A stretch of 64,000 bases of DNA, taken from positions 146,650-210,649 of the forward strand of contig JBFNFA010000007.1 in NCBI GenBank assembly GCA_040797845.1. Reading direction: 5' to 3'. This document shows, piece after piece, positions 42,950 through 51,684 of the stretch. Position numbers and translations under genes: made by a program. Position 1 is the stretch's first letter. Each line of letters begins with the position of its first letter. This DNA comes from Clostridium_AW sp040797845. GTDB lineage: Bacteria > Bacillota > Clostridia > Clostridiales > Clostridiaceae. The notes below the pieces were generated by a model that searched no databases, had not been told where the DNA came from, and saw nothing but the letters and a program-made list of their open reading frames with translations.

Positions 42950-44389
42950 ATGTGCAATTTATTACAAAATCCCAGTTTTGAAGTTGGACTAAGTGGATGG
43001 GTGACTAATAATGTAAGCTTGGAGAGCCGCCTTGCCTTTGAGGGGACACAGGCGGCTTTAATGGATACCGGAATTGCTAGCATTTATCAAGATGTTCTAC
43101 TTCCAGAAACAGGAAAGAAACCATTACTTTTAAGCTTTTCTGCCTTATCTTTGTATGATAGTAACTTAGAAAGACCTGAAAGAGGTAGTCTTGTAGTTGA
43201 AGTTGTCTGGCAGAATGGATCAGGCAGTCCTATAGGCATAGGGCTCAGGTTGTTAATTCCATCTACTATGCTAGTTGATAATGATACCAGATTAACCTAT
43301 GTTGAGGTAACCGACCGTCCCCCTGCCAATGCAGTAAGTGCAAGGCTGCAGTTCAGTAAAGGAGTTTTAGTTAATGCGGGCAATCCTACTACTATAGGTG
43401 ACAATCCTATTGTAATTGATCAGGTTATTTTAGCGCCCTTGGAAGATATTAATCTGATAAACAACTCGGGCTTTCAGGAGAGGCTATTTGACTGGAACAG
43501 TACCAATTCAGGAGCTAGAGGCTTGGCACAATATGAAGGAACAAATTATGCAGTTCTTAACATCGGTGGAGTAGGAACTATTTATCAAGATGTTCCGATA
43601 AACAGCTTGCCAGCAAACTCCGCTTTTATGTTGAGTTTTGCTGCCCGCAGGGGAACCGTTGGTTCAGATATATTGGTGACAGTTGATTATCGCAATGGAG
43701 CGGGGTCTCTGGGCATAGGACTAAGCCTGCTAATTCCGGCAAGCGTGTTAAACCAAACAGGCTGGAAAACCTATGCGGTGGCAACAAATACAGCAGCTCC
43801 TGTAGGTGCAACTATAGCTCGTGTTTCATTTGAGGGAACAGCTCCTGATGTATCTGCCTTTGTAGATAAAGTTATTTTAACAATGGTAAAAACGCCTAAC
43901 CTGTTGTTAAACCCAAGCTTTGAGGCTGGATTAACCAATTGGACCTCCGAAAATGTAAACATCGTCCTTGGAAATAGCTATGAGGGTACACAGAATGCAA
44001 GAGTAGGCAGTGAAGCTTTTATATTCCAGGATGTGAACATTGGAACTGATGCAAGGTGCTGTTACCTGCTAACATTTGGTGCTCAGGGTTCATCCCTACA
44101 ATCAGATGCATTGGTTGAAGTAATCTGGCTTAACGCTGAGGGAAGGGAGATAGGACTTGGTACAAGCCTTGTAATTCCTAAATCTGCATTATCTAGGCAG
44201 CTCCCCACTGGCCAACAAATTTCCGTATGGGCTACATTTGTCAGTGTTACCGAGCCGTCACCACCAGAAGCAACAGCAGCACGAGTGCTCTTCAGCGTGG
44301 CAAATAGTTCAATAATTGATATAGATTTAGTTTCCTTAACTCGCATGAGTTGTCCAATACCTCCGCCCATTCGTGGAATGGTATTTTAA
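42950..44389 (+). CDS. Three-repeat NTTRR-F1/carbohydrate-binding-like protein
   Basis: The 479-residue protein has no signal peptide. It consists of three repeats of about 150 residues starting near 3, 168 and 317, each with N-L-x-x-N-x-(S)F-E-x-G-L-x-x-W, E-G-T-x-x-A, I-Y/F-Q-D-V and G-I/L-G-L-x-L-x-I-P. This layout resembles the NTTRR-F1 domain found on spore or surface proteins and jelly-roll sugar-binding modules. Base composition is visibly richer in G+C than the flanking genes, suggesting transfer or a different selection. AAAGGAGG precedes the ATG. Spore-surface role is inference. Confidence 0.65.
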   Translation: MCNLLQNPSFEVGLSGWVTNNVSLESRLAFEGTQAALMDTGIASIYQDVLLPETGKKPLLLSFSALSLYDSNLERPERGSLVVEVVWQNGSGSPIGIGLRLLIPSTMLVDNDTRLTYVEVTDRPPANAVSARLQFSKGVLVNAGNPTTIGDNPIVIDQVILAPLEDINLINNSGFQERLFDWNSTNSGARGLAQYEGTNYAVLNIGGVGTIYQDVPINSLPANSAFMLSFAARRGTVGSDILVTVDYRNGAGSLGIGLSLLIPASVLNQTGWKTYAVATNTAAPVGATIARVSFEGTAPDVSAFVDKVILTMVKTPNLLLNPSFEAGLTNWTSENVNIVLGNSYEGTQNARVGSEAFIFQDVNIGTDARCCYLLTFGAQGSSLQSDALVEVIWLNAEGREIGLGTSLVIPKSALSRQLPTGQQISVWATFVSVTEPSPPEATAARVLFSVANSSIIDIDLVSLTRMSCPIPPPIRGMVF

Positions 44390-44411
44390 TATAACTTATT
44401 GAATATAAAAT

Positions 44412-44441
44412 AAACCAGTGATTGAATAACACTGGTTTTAT
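44412..44441. terminator. Bidirectional terminator
   Basis: AAACCAGTG pairs with CACTGGTTT between converging genes with T-rich ends both ways. Confidence 0.7.
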
Positions 44442-44449
44442 TGCTTAAA

Positions 44450-44968
44450 TTAAAAATTATCATATGAAACAGTTTGTGAAATATCTTTCCTTTTTGTATG
44501 ATTGGGATGGGGTTTTGCATCGTTACTTGGATAGCCTAATGGGAGAATGCATACTGGTTCAATATTTGAAGGTATATTAAAAGCCTTACGAACAGCAACT
44601 GGATCAAAATGACCAACCCATGTTGTACCTAATCCAAGTTCAGTAGCTTCTAGCATCATATGTGTGGCAACAATACTTGCGTCGATATCAGTATGAATTT
44701 TTCCATCATAGCTACGCTTCCAAGCCTCATCTTTGTCAGCACATACAAGTAAAGCCATAGGTGCATCAAAGTGAAAAATTGTACAGTCTTTTAATTTAGC
44801 AAGTGCCTCATCGCTTTCAATTATTAAAATTCTTTGAGGTTGATAATTTACAGCAGTAGGTGCTAATTGGCCAGCTTGCAAGATTAAATCTAATTTTTCT
44901 TGTTCAACCTTCTTAACATCAAAATATCTTAAAGAGTATCTCTCTTTTGCTAGTTCTATAAAGTTCAT
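44450..44968 (-). CDS. Nitroreductase family protein
   Basis: The 172-residue FMN-binding protein has the family opening ERYSLRYFDVKKV, APTAVNYQPQRIL and a C-terminal LGLGTTWVG and LPLGYP. It reduces nitro groups, flavins or quinones using NAD(P)H. It lies 12 bases after the flavin reductase gene on the same strand and forms a two-gene operon divergent from the HxlR regulator. Confidence 0.88.
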   Translation of the reverse strand: MNFIELAKERYSLRYFDVKKVEQEKLDLILQAGQLAPTAVNYQPQRILIIESDEALAKLKDCTIFHFDAPMALLVCADKDEAWKRSYDGKIHTDIDASIVATHMMLEATELGLGTTWVGHFDPVAVRKAFNIPSNIEPVCILPLGYPSNDAKPHPNHTKRKDISQTVSYDNF

Positions 44969-44980
44969 AAAGATACCTCC

Positions 44981-45490
44981 TTATTCTTTGATAAGAACTT
45001 TTTCTACTTCAGCTATATATAGTGTATGATGATCTTTTTCAGGATACCATTTTTCATCTAGTTCCTTTGCTATAAAGCATTCAGGCTTAAAATCTTGTGC
45101 ATATAATTTCTTGCATGTAATTACAAGATTTGCTTCCTCAAAGTAGGGTGTATTATCTAAATGTTGAATTGTTAAATTAGATTTTGAAATCTTATCTTCA
45201 TCTCTACCAGATACAGTTCCAAGGTAACTTAATTGTTTTTTAAAGCTTTCATCAAAGAATGTTAGAGAAAAAGTGTCAGAGTTATCTACAAATTCTTTAG
45301 TAAAACGCCCAGGTCTTATAACAATATAAGTTACATTTTTACCCCACATAAAACCAAAACCGCCCCATGCTGCAGTCATTGTATTTACTTTATTATCCTT
45401 CTCAGCTGTGATGAGCATCCAATCTTTACCTATAAGTTGAAATGGGCTTTTGTTTAATTCCTCAGGTTTGATTTCTATAAATTTATTCAT
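44981..45490 (-). CDS. Flavin reductase-like FMN-binding protein
   Basis: The 169-residue protein has the split-barrel flavin reductase pattern: DWMLITAEKDNKVNTMTAAWGGFG, then VIRPGRFTKEF and SLTFFDE. AAAGGAGA precedes the ATG at 45490; a start six codons earlier overlaps that site. It probably supplies reduced flavin or acts with the nitroreductase. Regulation by the divergent HxlR gene is likely. Confidence 0.87.
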   Translation of the reverse strand: MNKFIEIKPEELNKSPFQLIGKDWMLITAEKDNKVNTMTAAWGGFGFMWGKNVTYIVIRPGRFTKEFVDNSDTFSLTFFDESFKKQLSYLGTVSGRDEDKISKSNLTIQHLDNTPYFEEANLVITCKKLYAQDFKPECFIAKELDEKWYPEKDHHTLYIAEVEKVLIKE

Positions 45491-45515
45491 AATAAAATCT
45501 CCTTTCATGATATAG

Positions 45516-45571
45516 ATTATTATATAAATAATTTTGCAAAATATTCTTATATAAATTATTATATAAATAAT
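45516..45571. promoter_or_regulatory. Two exact 17-bp repeats in the HxlR divergent region
   Basis: ATTATTATATAAATAAT occurs at 45516-45532 and again at 45555-45571, 39 bases apart start to start. They lie between the flavin reductase and HxlR genes and are likely operator sites for that regulator. Confidence 0.6.
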
Positions 45572-45628
45572 AATAAAAAGATAGTATGCACTTTAATGTA
45601 AGATACTAACCAAAAGGAGAGTAATGGG

Positions 45629-45967
45629 ATGGATAAAAAAATAGAAGTAAACTCAGAACCATTTGAATATACACTATCTGTAATAGGAGGTAAATGGAAG
45701 ATGACTATAATGTTTTGGCTGCATGCATGTGAAGTGCTGCGTTATGGAGAACTAAAGAGATGTGTTAAAGGCATTACTCATAAAATGTTAAGTAGTCAGC
45801 TAAAGGAGCTTGAATCTGATGATATTATAGTGCGTAAAGAATATCACCAGGTCCCACCAAAGGTAGAATACTTTTTATCAGAAAAAGGAGTATCTCTTAT
45901 GCCCATTTTAGAAGAAATGTGTAAGTGGGGACATTTGAATTTTGAAGATAATGGTTGTGTGGATTAA
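45629..45967 (+). CDS. HxlR family transcriptional regulator
   Basis: The 112-residue winged-helix protein has FEYTLSVIGGKWKMTIMFWL, RYGELKRCVKGITHKMLSSQLKELE and a wing VPPKVEYFLSEKG. Many members react to electrophiles, and the two divergently encoded flavin enzymes fit detoxification under its control. AAAGGAGAG precedes the ATG. Confidence 0.9.
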   Translation: MDKKIEVNSEPFEYTLSVIGGKWKMTIMFWLHACEVLRYGELKRCVKGITHKMLSSQLKELESDDIIVRKEYHQVPPKVEYFLSEKGVSLMPILEEMCKWGHLNFEDNGCVD

Positions 45968-46039
45968 GATTTATAAAGTCATAGATTCTTATAAATTATG
46001 CTATTTTAAATATATTTTGAAAGGAGATAATTAATCTTA

Positions 46040-46837
46040 ATGATTGACAATGGAAATATAGAGAAACAATTTGGTAATGAATTAATTCTACTTCACTCTA
46101 AGGATCATATTGCCTTTTTCACAGATAAGGTAGATACTGATTATCACAGCCATAATTATATTCAAATTACTATTGGACTTGAGAAAGGTTTTAATATTAC
46201 TGTAGAAAATGACTTCGTTTATACAGAGGGTGTTATTGTAAATTCTAATATTAGTCATAAGTTATATGGATATAATGAATGGCAGTTATATTTATTAATT
46301 AACCCAGAATCCCTCTTTGGTGAGGCGATAAAAAGAAATTTCTTACAAGAAAAACAAGTTTATGTGTTAGGAGAAAAGGAGATAAGGGATATTATTCAAC
46401 TTGATATTAAATCAATGCCAAGAATGATTAATTCACTAGAATATGGTAAGTTCATAAAAAGATTAAAAGAAGTTTTAAATATATCAAATTCTAACCTACA
46501 ACATAAAATAGATGATCGTATACAAAAGGTTTTAACTTACATAGGAGATTATCCATTAGATAAATTGTCTGTTAAAGAATTAAGTAGTATGATTTTTTTA
46601 TCAGAAAGTAGATTATCACATTTATTTAAAGAAGAAATCGGCATATCTTTAACCAGTTATATACTCCATGAAAAATTAGAAAAAGCTTTTTATTTAATAT
46701 TCAATGGATTAAATATTACTGATTCAGCCATTGAAGCTGGATTTAGCAGTTCTTCTCATTTTACACGTGCGGTTCGGGACAAGTTAGGAATGGCTCCAAG
46801 AGAAATTATAAAGAACAGCAGATATTTGCAAGTATAG
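46040..46837 (+). CDS. AraC family transcriptional regulator
   Basis: The 265-residue protein has a cupin-like N-terminal half (HSHNYIQITIGLEKGF) and an AraC domain (LSSMIFLSESRLSHLFKEEIGISL, FSSSSHFTRAVRDKLG). It closely resembles the regulator at 30099 in the DNA-binding half. The transglutaminase-like gene 42 bases downstream may be its target. Confidence 0.87.
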   Translation: MIDNGNIEKQFGNELILLHSKDHIAFFTDKVDTDYHSHNYIQITIGLEKGFNITVENDFVYTEGVIVNSNISHKLYGYNEWQLYLLINPESLFGEAIKRNFLQEKQVYVLGEKEIRDIIQLDIKSMPRMINSLEYGKFIKRLKEVLNISNSNLQHKIDDRIQKVLTYIGDYPLDKLSVKELSSMIFLSESRLSHLFKEEIGISLTSYILHEKLEKAFYLIFNGLNITDSAIEAGFSSSSHFTRAVRDKLGMAPREIIKNSRYLQV

Positions 46838-46879
46838 TTATAAAAATGCCCTTATAATAAAATAAAAAAGGGTGATTAT

Positions 46880-47578
46880 ATGGAGAGGTATTTAAAACAA
46901 ACCACATTATTAGATTTTAACACACCGTCTATTCAAGATTTAATTATCAATAGAGGATGGAAGGAGTTAAACGAAGAAGAAAAGATTAAAGCGGTTTATG
47001 ATTTTGTACGAAATGAAATCAAATTTGGCTACAATAGAAGTGATGATATAATTGCTTCTGAAGTTTTAGAAGATGGATATGGACAATGTAATACAAAAAG
47101 TATACTTTTAATGGCTTTGTTAAGAGCTTTAGGTATCCAATGCAGAATTCATGGTTTTTATATAGATAAGAAAATGCAGAAGGGTGCATTAACGGGGATT
47201 ACTTATTTATTCGCTCCTAAAAAAATTGTTCATGCTTGGACAGAAGTGTATTTCAATAATCAATGGGTAGCTTTAGAAGGTGTAATTATTGATGATAAAT
47301 ATCTTGACCAAGTAAAAGATAAACTTTGTAATTTTAACAAAGGCTATATAGGTTATGGAATTTCTGTAGGTGATAAAGAGCAGATAAACCTTTGCTGGCA
47401 AGGGCAAAGCACATATATTCAAAGTTTTTCTATTACAGATGACTTAGGTATTTTCAATAGTCCTGATGATTTCTTCATGAAATATAATAATACTAGTAAC
47501 AAAATAAAAAGGTTTTTATTTAATATATTAAGAAAAAGAATCAATAAAAAATTAGATTGGATCAGATATAATAGATAA
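46880..47578 (+). CDS. Transglutaminase-like cysteine peptidase-fold protein
   Basis: The 232-residue protein has the transglutaminase-core triad region: GYGQCNTKSILLMALLRALGI with Cys70, KIVHAWTEVY with His118, and a W-V-A-L-E-G-V-I-I-D segment carrying the acidic residue (Glu133 or Asp137). No signal peptide or membrane segment is seen, so it is cytoplasmic. Its substrate is unknown; members include amidases and proteases. AAAGGGTGA precedes the ATG. Confidence 0.8.
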   Translation: MERYLKQTTLLDFNTPSIQDLIINRGWKELNEEEKIKAVYDFVRNEIKFGYNRSDDIIASEVLEDGYGQCNTKSILLMALLRALGIQCRIHGFYIDKKMQKGALTGITYLFAPKKIVHAWTEVYFNNQWVALEGVIIDDKYLDQVKDKLCNFNKGYIGYGISVGDKEQINLCWQGQSTYIQSFSITDDLGIFNSPDDFFMKYNNTSNKIKRFLFNILRKRINKKLDWIRYNR

Positions 47579-47585
47579 TTGAATG

Positions 47586-47716
47586 ATCAAGTGATTCTTA
47601 GCTTCAGATGGAGTTTGCTTAAAAGGAATACTTACTCTAACTGAAGCTTAGAATCACTTATCCAGGGACGTAGCATCCGTTATCGGTAGTATTACGGATG
47701 GTAGTCATCGGATAAA
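47586..47716 (+). repeat. Dispersed structured repeat, short copy (131 bp)
   Basis: It has the full ATCAAGTGATTCTTAG start, the first hairpin and the closing GGTAGTCATCGGATAAA. The insert is reduced to about 13 bases (tatcggtagtatt) between the inner-stem strands ATCCGT and ACGGAT. It sits directly upstream of the PadR operator/promoter at 47739. This is the minimal form and defines the conserved core of the family. Confidence 0.88.
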
Positions 47717-47738
47717 TATAAAAGATAGCAATTATTAT

Positions 47739-47779
47739 ACGCATAGTACATTGACACGCATAGTACTATGCGTTATATT
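47739..47779 (+). promoter_or_regulatory. PadR promoter with perfect palindromic operator
   Basis: TTGACA (47751-47756) and TATATT (47774-47779) are 17 bases apart. CGCATAGTACTATGCG (47757-47772) is a perfect 16-bp palindrome filling the spacer, and ACGCATAGTACA (47739-47750) repeats one half upstream. A PadR protein bound here would block polymerase. Confidence 0.8.
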
Positions 47780-47799
47780 ATTATTAGGAGGTGGTTTTA

Positions 47800-48138
47800 T
47801 TGACTCTTAGCAATGTGAGTAGCGACCTTATAAGGGGTAATATAGATACTATTATACTTTGTGTTTTATGCAGTAAAGACAGTTATGGTTATGAAATTAT
47901 AAAAACTATAAAGGAAAATAGCGGCGGTAAATATGAGTTAAAAGAGCCTACACTTTATTCTAGCTTAAAAAGATTAGAGGCTCAAAACATGGTGGAATCC
48001 TATTGGGGAAATGAAAGTCAAGGTGGTAGAAGAAAATATTATAAGATCACCTCAAATGGTTTAGAAATGTATAAGAGTAATTATGAAGCTTGGAAAGTTG
48101 CTCGAGATGTTATTGATAAATTGATTGAAGTTAGATAG
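47800..48138 (+). CDS. PadR family transcriptional regulator
   Basis: The 112-residue winged-helix repressor has RGNIDTIILCVLCSKDSYGYEI, PTLYSSLKRLEAQNMV and GGRRKYYKIT, the PadR signature. The TTG start at 47800 is set by AGGAGGTGG; an earlier GTG overlaps that site. It leads a three-gene operon with the membrane protein at 48150 and the lipoprotein-like protein at 48818. It likely represses its own operon at the palindrome upstream. Confidence 0.88.
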   Translation: MTLSNVSSDLIRGNIDTIILCVLCSKDSYGYEIIKTIKENSGGKYELKEPTLYSSLKRLEAQNMVESYWGNESQGGRRKYYKITSNGLEMYKSNYEAWKVARDVIDKLIEVR

Positions 48139-48149
48139 GAGGATAGTTT

Positions 48150-48818
48150 ATGAAAGATCTTGAACAGTATGTTGATGGACTATTTGCAAATTATAAAAAA
48201 ACAAAGGAGACAGAAGATTTACGTGAAGAGATTTTTAGTAATCTGGAAGCTAGGATTAAAGACAATATGGCTAGTGGATTAGAATATAAAAAAGCATATA
48301 AGGAAGCTATAAAAAATATTGAAAGTATTGATATGTTTATTGATGATAATAAAAAAATATATGTTAATAGATTCAAAAAAGAATTAGCTCAAATAGGAGT
48401 TTTGTATGCTTTGATTGGATGGATATTTACTATACCATTAAGAGTGGTATTTAGATCTATAGTAAACAATATTTTCATGATTGCATTGATTTGCACAGGT
48501 ATAATATATTTATTTATGATTTACAAAAAAGATGATGAATATTTAAACAAAACTTCAATAATTGACATGCATGATATTAACACTCTAAAAAGATACACTT
48601 GGATTGTTTGGGGAATATTTATACTCTTAATAATGATAGTTAATTTTGGTGCTCGGTTTGCAAGTAATATCTGGTTTTCACGTCCAGTTAGAATTGACGG
48701 ACCATATCAATTTGCAATGATAGTGGGTAGTTTTTTCATGCCTTTGTTATCAATAGTAATTCCTCTATTTATAAATAGAGGTTGTAAATTAATAAATGAA
48801 TATGAGGTGGATGAATAG
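48150..48818 (+). CDS. Permease-prefix-domain membrane protein
   Basis: The 222-residue protein starts with a helical soluble domain (1-75; YVDGLFANYKKTKETEDLREEIFSNLEARIKD) of the kind annotated as permease prefix domain 1. Four transmembrane segments follow. PadR-partner proteins of this sort respond to membrane or cell-envelope conditions, but function is not established. AGGAGGA precedes the ATG and it lies 11 bases after the PadR stop. Confidence 0.75.
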   Translation: MKDLEQYVDGLFANYKKTKETEDLREEIFSNLEARIKDNMASGLEYKKAYKEAIKNIESIDMFIDDNKKIYVNRFKKELAQIGVLYALIGWIFTIPLRVVFRSIVNNIFMIALICTGIIYLFMIYKKDDEYLNKTSIIDMHDINTLKRYTWIVWGIFILLIMIVNFGARFASNIWFSRPVRIDGPYQFAMIVGSFFMPLLSIVIPLFINRGCKLINEYEVDE

Positions 48819-49381
48819 TGGAAAGACGTAATTTTATAATAATTATTTTGCTTGTATTTGGCATATCAGCATTTGGAATTGCAGAGTTTATTATTAAGCC
48901 AAGACAAGAAGAGAAGAGAGCTAAATACCGATTAGAGCAGCAAAGTTCACTAACACATGATTTTAAAAGACTTTTTAAATATAAAAGCAAATACATGGGG
49001 GATAGTTCAAATATTGTAAACCTAAATTATTCACTTCCACTAAGTAATATCTCTAGGACAAATGAAATTAATTCGGATGAGCTTGAATATATAATCAATT
49101 ACGAAGAAAGTGTATTAAACATCGGAGAAGAGAAAGTTAAAACTGATTTAATTTATAATGCTACAGCAAACTTTGCCTTGATAGATAATTTAAAATCAAT
49201 TACTTTTAATTTTACAGATTCCTCATACAGAATAGCAAGAAATGATGTGGAAGATTGGTATAAAGTAGATCTATCTTCTCTTGTAGATGAGACAAAGTGG
49301 TCAAAAGAAGTTCAAGAAAAGCTAGGGGAAAAAAATTATGTAGATGAATTTTGGAAGGCTAATTTTACTTTAGTACATTAG
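48818..49381 (+). CDS. DUF4825-like membrane-anchored protein
   Basis: The 187-residue protein has one N-terminal membrane segment (about 4-22) and an extracytoplasmic part with YKSKYMGDSSNIVNLNYSLPL, which matches the DUF4825 pattern (YxGdnsxVxxLxxxLPL). The GTG start overlaps the previous stop by one base, so it is coupled to it. Function unknown; probably an envelope sensor or antagonist with the upstream partner. Confidence 0.7.
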   Translation: MERRNFIIIILLVFGISAFGIAEFIIKPRQEEKRAKYRLEQQSSLTHDFKRLFKYKSKYMGDSSNIVNLNYSLPLSNISRTNEINSDELEYIINYEESVLNIGEEKVKTDLIYNATANFALIDNLKSITFNFTDSSYRIARNDVEDWYKVDLSSLVDETKWSKEVQEKLGEKNYVDEFWKANFTLVH

Positions 49382-49424
49382 AATAGCTAAATAAAACACT
49401 AGATTTATATTTAAGTTTGATAGG

Positions 49425-49458
49425 CCAATGATACTATATAGATATCATTGGTTTTTTT
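49425..49458 (+). terminator. Terminator of the first PadR operon
   Basis: CCAATGATA pairs with TATCATTGG around a nine-base loop, followed by seven T. Confidence 0.8.
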
Positions 49459-49488
49459 ATATAATTTTTTAACTGAAATTTATTTTAT

Positions 49489-49548
49489 TTGACAACTATG
49501 TCACAACGTGATATAGTTTAGTTATGATATGTCGTAGTATGACATATC
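49489..49548 (+). promoter_or_regulatory. Second PadR promoter with two operator dyads
   Basis: TTGACA (49489-49494) and TATAGT (49512-49517) are 17 bases apart. GATATGTC-N7-GACATATC (49526-49548) is a perfect dyad with 8-bp arms, of the ATGT/ACAT type bound by PadR proteins. A second dyad TATGTCAC-aac-GTGATATA lies across the spacer and -10. Confidence 0.75.
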
Positions 49549-49574
49549 GGGATTAAACATAGTTGGGGGATAGT

Positions 49575-49916
49575 ATGAGCATGGAAAAGGTACTAAAGAC
49601 ATTTATCCCGATGACGGAAACCGCATATTATATTCTTCTTTCTCTTACAGAACCAAGACATGGATATGGAATAATACAGCATGTTGAGAAAATAACTAAT
49701 GGAAGAATTAGGCTTGGATCTGGGACTGTATATGGAACATTATCCAAAATGCAAAAGAGTGGAGTTATTGCTGTGTATTCTGATGAGGAACGAAGGACCA
49801 AATATGAAATAACTGACATAGGGAAGATTTTAATCAAAGAAGAGATAAATAGAATAAAAGAGTTATACAATAATGCACTTACATACGAGGAGTGGTTTTA
49901 TGAAAAGGATAATTAA
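49575..49916 (+). CDS. PadR family transcriptional regulator
   Basis: The 113-residue protein has MTETAYYILLSLTEPRHGYGII, GSGTVYGTLSKMQKSGVI and ERRTKYEIT. The start at 49575 is set by GGGGG five bases upstream. Its end overlaps the start of the decayed DUF2812 gene by 17 bases, the usual coupling for PadR-DUF2812 pairs. Confidence 0.87.
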   Translation: MSMEKVLKTFIPMTETAYYILLSLTEPRHGYGIIQHVEKITNGRIRLGSGTVYGTLSKMQKSGVIAVYSDEERRTKYEITDIGKILIKEEINRIKELYNNALTYEEWFYEKDN

Positions 49917-51016
49917 ACTTTTTTGGAGCTTCAATATTATTAAGATAGAAAAATGGTTATCAGAAAAAGCTCACCTATAAAATTTGTTATGAAGCTAGAG
50001 GAACAAAAGATGGATGGTATAAGGTATGCAATAAAGGTAAGTGATTCTTTATTGCTAATGAAAAGAGACAAGAAGAAATAAAAGTATATCCATCAAGAGA
50101 AAGGTCATTAAAAAGAATTAAAATAATAAAGAATATATTAGGTTTTATAGCATTATATTATGGAGTAAGTTTAGGAGTGTTTTCTATGCTGCTTATTCCA
50201 GCTATGATTGCATGGATATTTGGATTAGGAAATATACAATATATAAATGAAGCTAGTGAGAAAAATATTAAATCCGGTGTTTCATACTTTACGAGTAAAG
50301 ATATTTCTGGTGTAGTTTCTGTATTAGCAGTTATCTCTATATTGCTTTATTTAATTTTCAAATTAAATAATAGGGAAAAAGAATTACGGGAAGGTTGCAC
50401 CTCCAATTTAATTGTTTCTGATGATAATGTTTTATTAGGAGAAAAAACAGACTTTGGAAAAAGGGTAAAGACAATAAAAAAATTAAAACTTGGATGGATG
50501 TATTCACCAGATAAATTAGAAAATTGGCTAGAGCAGATGGAGAGTAGAGGATTTAATTTATATAAGGTAAATAACCTAGGAACTAAATTTTATTTTGTAG
50601 AAGGAAAGTCACGTAAAATGAGGTATGTTGCAGATTATCAAAACTTAGAGAATGAAGCTTGCTATGAAATATATAAGCAAGATGGATGGAAATTAATTTT
50701 CGATAGCATGGGAAGTATAACTAAATGGACCATATGGGGAAAAGAATATGTTGATGAACGTCCAGAGATATATTCAGATAAAAGTGATATGGTTAAGCAC
50801 GCCAAAAAAGTATTAATATCATATTCCACTTGGCTAATTCCAGTTATAATTATGTATATGTTTCAAGTAAAAATGCAAATGACACTAGTTATGAAGTACG
50901 GGGATAAAGTATGGGGATTTACGTTGATTTCCATGATAGCGTTAATATATTTTTGTTATCTATATTATAGCGCTATAGTTTTTTATAATAGAACAAAAAA
51001 GCAATTGATGATTTAA
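49900..51016 (+). pseudogene. DUF2812 gene, decayed
   Basis: Translation from ATG 49900 (site CGAGGAG) gives MKRIIKLFWSFNIIKIEKWL, the DUF2812 start, and stops at codon 27. The next frame then resumes (YKICYEARG, DGWYKVCNKGK) after an evident internal deletion, meets a TGA at 50041 where a Trp codon would fit (followed by FFIANEK), and runs on without break to 51016 through two membrane segments, a second DUF2812 domain (LGWMYSPDKLENWLEQMESRGFNLYKV) and two more membrane segments. The remaining frame from GTG 50177 covers 279 residues. Related proteins are about 380-400 residues. Confidence 0.82.
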
Positions 51017-51031
51017 AAGATTATTATAAGG

Positions 51032-51068
51032 AGTAGAGAAAATATAAATTTCTCTGCTTTTTATTTTT
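51032..51068 (+). terminator. Terminator after the DUF2812 relic
   Basis: AGTAGAGAAA and TTTCTCTGCT pair with one mismatch, followed by TTTTATTTTTT. Confidence 0.75.
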
Positions 51069-51087
51069 TGTTTGTTGGAAAATATTG

Positions 51088-51169
51088 TTGACAAAAATCA
51101 ATAGTAGAATATAATAATATTAATACTGTTAATATTATTAATAATGTTAATATAACTAACGGTGTTAGT
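51088..51169 (+). promoter_or_regulatory. Promoter and operator of the flavodoxin/TetR operon
   Basis: TTGACA (51088-51093) and TATAAT (51110-51115) have a 16-base spacer. ACTAAC-ggt-GTTAGT (51155-51169) is a perfect dyad just before the ribosome binding site, and the stretch between contains several GTTAATAT/ATTAATA repeats. A TetR protein encoded second in the operon is the likely ligand. Confidence 0.68.
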
Positions 51170-51189
51170 ATAGGTGAAGAGGTGAGTTT

Positions 51190-51684
51190 ATGAAAACTTT
51201 AATTTTAGTTAGCTCTAAATATGGATCTGGTGAAAAGTGTGCAAATCTTATTATGAAAGACTTAGAAGGAGAAATAGATATAATAAATTTAAAAAACAAA
51301 GAATGCAAAGATATAGATAGTTATGACATTGTAATTATTGGAGGTTCTGTTTATGCTGGTAGAATGGGAGAAGAGATAAAAAAATTTATTGAAAATAATA
51401 AAGAATCTCTATGCAGAAAAAATGTAGGATTATTTATTTGCTGCAAAGAGGAAGGAGAAAAAGCTCAAGAATTTATGAAAGCTAATATTCCACAATGGCT
51501 TATTGAAAGAGCTTTTATAAATGAGCATTTAGGTCATGAAATTAATTTAGAAAAAATGAATTCTTTAGAAAGATTTCTTCTTAAAGGCATATTTAAGGTA
51601 AAGGAAAGTTACTCAATGATAGACTATGATGCATTAAAGAGATTAATCGAAAAAATAAACAGAATGGATGTTGTAAATGGATAA
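51190..51684 (+). CDS. Flavodoxin-domain protein (HemG-like)
   Basis: The 164-residue protein has the flavodoxin phosphate loop SSKYGSGEKCA near 8-18 and IIGGSVYAGRMGEEIKKFI, matching the flavodoxin-domain family that includes protoporphyrinogen oxidase HemG. Actual substrate is unknown. It overlaps the TetR gene by eight bases. Together with the FMN-binding gene at 52273 it may form a small electron-transfer unit. Confidence 0.8.
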   Translation: MKTLILVSSKYGSGEKCANLIMKDLEGEIDIINLKNKECKDIDSYDIVIIGGSVYAGRMGEEIKKFIENNKESLCRKNVGLFICCKEEGEKAQEFMKANIPQWLIERAFINEHLGHEINLEKMNSLERFLLKGIFKVKESYSMIDYDALKRLIEKINRMDVVNG

